Notes under the pieces: model-generated
What the model saw: the letters and a program-made list of their open reading frames with translations, nothing else
What the model was told of the DNA's origin: nothing
Database searches by the model: none
Shown here: in pieces, positions 61,892 to 64,000 of the stretch
Layout: the number at the start of each line of letters is the position of its first letter
Numbering within the stretch: position 1 is the stretch's first letter
Position numbers and translations under genes: made by a program
Origin: Craspedostauros australis
Lineage: Eukaryota; Bacillariophyta; Bacillariophyceae; Mastogloiales; Achnanthaceae
DNA: 64,000 nucleotides
Direction of reading: 5' to 3'
NCBI GenBank assembly: GCA_026770025.1
Contig: JAMXDE010000006.1
Location: 2,176,001 to 2,240,000 of the forward strand

Positions 61892-64000
61892 ATGCCCACG
61901 ATGGTGCTGACCAACCAAGATGACGATGATAGCATTTCGCTCCCGCCAAGCCATGGCGCGACGGGACGATCAGGCGGTGCCGCTCATCGCAATGGCGACA
62001 TCAACAGAGATATCCCCTCCGACGACTCCAGCGATGTATCATCGACCACTGGCGAACTCCAACGTTTGAAGGACAAGCTCATCTTGCTGCGCCAGCAGTT
62101 GGAAACCGACTCGTCAACTTCGCCGTGCGCCTCACCACAGTACTCTCAGAATCGAAAAACTCACAACACTCAGGCTCAAACCCAAGCCGCCAATGACGAG
62201 GAAGACAACCACGGCGACAGCAACAGCAACGGTAGCGACTCCGACCAGCAGAATCCGCCGCGCAAGGACCTCACATCGCAGCTCTTGGCAAGTTCCGATT
62301 CATCTCAAAGCTCAAACGAAGAAGAGAGCATCGATCTTGCTGAGAAGTACAAAATCTCTCGTCCATCTATCGCCTTGGAAGGGTCAACCACGACTACATC
62401 CAAGCACGGTGTATCGAAGTCGCAGCTCCATAGCACCAGCGATTCGAAGCGTTGTCCCTCCACCGTCCAACAAGCGCTCATCAGCGTCCAGCGCGACCAA
62501 GAAGAGCGAGAGCTGCACCGATCAGCCCCAGCTCATCCACAGGGCAACAACACGCAGGTGACCCCGAACACGTCCGGCAGTGGAAGCACTGTCAACTCTT
62601 CCTCTGCGTCAGAACCACACCAAGACGCAGCAAGTTCAAGCTCAAGTTCAATGCAAATGCAGATGCTTCTTCCGTTTGGTTCCTCCACTTCTTCCTCATC
62701 ATCATCATCATCATCGATACCCTATGTTCAATCGATATCATATCAGTGCGCGACATCCACAACTCTGCCACGAACACGACTGATCCAACCAATTCGAGGG
62801 AAATCGAGCGTCAATCAGACCGCTGCCACCAAGTCCGCGATGAGTGCCAAGCCATCTTCGAACCAAGGCAAGCATTGCAGCTCCCCCGCCCACGAACGAC
62901 CACAGAAACGCCCACTCCAGACGTCCGATGTGACCAATCTCCCCGAGAAGACGGATGTTCCTTCGCCCAAAAAGCCAATACGGAATCCCTACCGACTTCG
63001 GAAGACGCCATTGCCTGGTGGTCCTGCGCCTCCCTCTCATGACATCAAAGCCAGCCACGAACGGCCACACGACAAATCAAAGCCCGTTCCTGCTGAAGAA
63101 GTCGCCCCCTTCATCTACGATACCCAATTCTCCGACGATGAGAACGACCTTTTCTTCAAAGAGAGCCTAGATGAGCATCCAAGCGAGGGAGAATATCAAC
63201 ACATGCCATTGGATGACGCCGGCACGGCTGTTGATGGGGTCCAAGCTGACGGCCCCAAGCAACGTTCGGGTCCGGAGCATATCATAGATACCACTCCGAA
63301 GGCAAGTCCCGAGAAGAGTGCTGAAAGTCATCGCAACAACGACCACAGAAACGACGACGGCGGCGAAAAACACAGCATAGAGTTGAATCCATCATCGACG
63401 CATGCGCCGGTGGTCGACGGATCAGTCCAGGCCAGCGCCACGCTTCCAAATCGTGATGAACCACCAAGACGCCGCGACACTTCCGGGAACATATCTCAAA
63501 CCGATCCTACCAGTACACGTGGCAAGAAACCGAAGCCCGTCAGAACGTTTCGCTCCGCCAACAGTCCTTCGACGAAGGCTTCAATCATTCCGGTATCCGA
63601 AATGTCGTCGTCTGTCGTTGTGGTTCCTGAGATTCAGCACCATCACTACGCCCCCACACCACACAGACCAGGCTTGCAGCCGCGTCTTCTGACCTTCTCC
63701 GAAGCCAATCGTCCCGTCCAAGACCGCACACGATGCAGCATCTCAGACTTCTTCGGGATTCCGTTCGACAAGCTGTGGAAGGGAAGGTTCAGCGTCTTCA
63801 ACCACATGCAGACCGAGATGGCCAACCTCCTTTGCCATTCTGATGATCATGTGGTGGTCGCAGCGCCAACAGGAGCGGGCAAGACCGTCCTGTTCGAAAT
63901 GGCGATGATTCGGCTCCTGTCCATCGATCTGGAATTTCAAGGACGATTGATGATGCAGTCCAACCGCATCGCTCCCAACAGCATGGTCCAACCGAACAGC
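61892..64000 (+). CDS. Ski2-like DNA helicase, MER3/HFM1-like, 5' part only
   Basis: Open without interruption from ATG 61892 to the window end (703 codons so far, no stop). Residues 1-615 are disordered: S/Q/N/H-rich with a poly-Ser run near 62690-62715 and an EVAPFIYDTQFSDDENDLFF acidic patch near 400. The helicase begins at CSISDFFGIPFDKLWKGRFS (615 onward), with VFNHMQTEMANLLCHSDDHV as Q-motif-like segment and motif I APTGAGKT at 658-665, followed by VLFEMAMIRLL. The VLFE..I.RLL context after GKT is typical of MER3/HFM1, the meiotic crossover helicase, rather than of BRR2 or ASCC3, but the diagnostic motifs II-VI and Sec63 domain lie beyond the edge. The long N-terminal extension is unusual. 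Confidence 0.72.
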   Translation, partial: MPTMVLTNQDDDDSISLPPSHGATGRSGGAAHRNGDINRDIPSDDSSDVSSTTGELQRLKDKLILLRQQLETDSSTSPCASPQYSQNRKTHNTQAQTQAANDEEDNHGDSNSNGSDSDQQNPPRKDLTSQLLASSDSSQSSNEEESIDLAEKYKISRPSIALEGSTTTTSKHGVSKSQLHSTSDSKRCPSTVQQALISVQRDQEERELHRSAPAHPQGNNTQVTPNTSGSGSTVNSSSASEPHQDAASSSSSSMQMQMLLPFGSSTSSSSSSSSSIPYVQSISYQCATSTTLPRTRLIQPIRGKSSVNQTAATKSAMSAKPSSNQGKHCSSPAHERPQKRPLQTSDVTNLPEKTDVPSPKKPIRNPYRLRKTPLPGGPAPPSHDIKASHERPHDKSKPVPAEEVAPFIYDTQFSDDENDLFFKESLDEHPSEGEYQHMPLDDAGTAVDGVQADGPKQRSGPEHIIDTTPKASPEKSAESHRNNDHRNDDGGEKHSIELNPSSTHAPVVDGSVQASATLPNRDEPPRRRDTSGNISQTDPTSTRGKKPKPVRTFRSANSPSTKASIIPVSEMSSSVVVVPEIQHHHYAPTPHRPGLQPRLLTFSEANRPVQDRTRCSISDFFGIPFDKLWKGRFSVFNHMQTEMANLLCHSDDHVVVAAPTGAGKTVLFEMAMIRLLSIDLEFQGRLMMQSNRIAPNSMVQPNS

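Overview
The window is nuclear DNA from a eukaryote, most likely a photosynthetic stramenopile and probably a diatom. Evidence: genes are split by GT-AG introns (84 to about 305 bases in the models built here). One protein carries a bipartite plastid presequence (signal peptide ending in a G|F cleavage context) followed by a twin-arginine thylakoid signal. The gene content also fits, from general knowledge of diatom genomes: helicase-associated (HA) domain protein, membrane-anchored cyclophilin-like protein, DUF1349 proteins and large orphan AAA/STAND ATPases. There are no bacterial operons, rRNA genes, CRISPR arrays or recognisable transposons. The species is not determined.

Layout. 1-3010: a 40-bp minisatellite with a 480-bp higher-order period, ending about 25 bases before a two-exon gene (3033-6302) for a large unknown protein with five tandem C-terminal repeats. 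7445-8979: membrane-anchored cyclophilin-like protein. 9168-16941 and 22829-30182: two direct copies of a segmental duplication. Each copy holds the 5' part of an alpha-1,3-fucosyltransferase gene, a RibD-type reductase gene and a giant AAA/STAND ATPase gene. The fucosyltransferase is cut off in the left copy and intact in the right one. TEL2/TELO2 (18133-21441) lies between the copies, and a third AAA/STAND gene (30447-34586) follows the right copy.

36397-39405: three-exon cation/Ca2+ exchanger. 40173-41324: COP9 signalosome subunit 5. 41597-45998 (minus): large coiled-coil/polyQ protein with a probable one-base frameshift. Head-to-head with it is a three-exon topoisomerase VI B-like gene (46782-50189). 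50614-52207: predicted thylakoid-lumen protein of unknown function. 53003-55267: MRS2/CorA-type Mg2+ transporter. 56932-57963: HA-domain protein. 58843-59532 (minus) and 60467-61141 (plus): two divergent DUF1349 paralogues. 61892 to the right edge: 5' part of a Ski2-like helicase gene resembling meiotic MER3/HFM1.

The genes do not form one pathway. Two features stand out. The AAA/STAND family has near-identical ATPase and C-terminal ends around a strongly diverged helical middle, and one member looks chimeric. Two probable meiotic genes (topoisomerase VI B-like and MER3/HFM1-like) lie 12 kb apart. All protein names come from reading motifs by eye; no database search was run.
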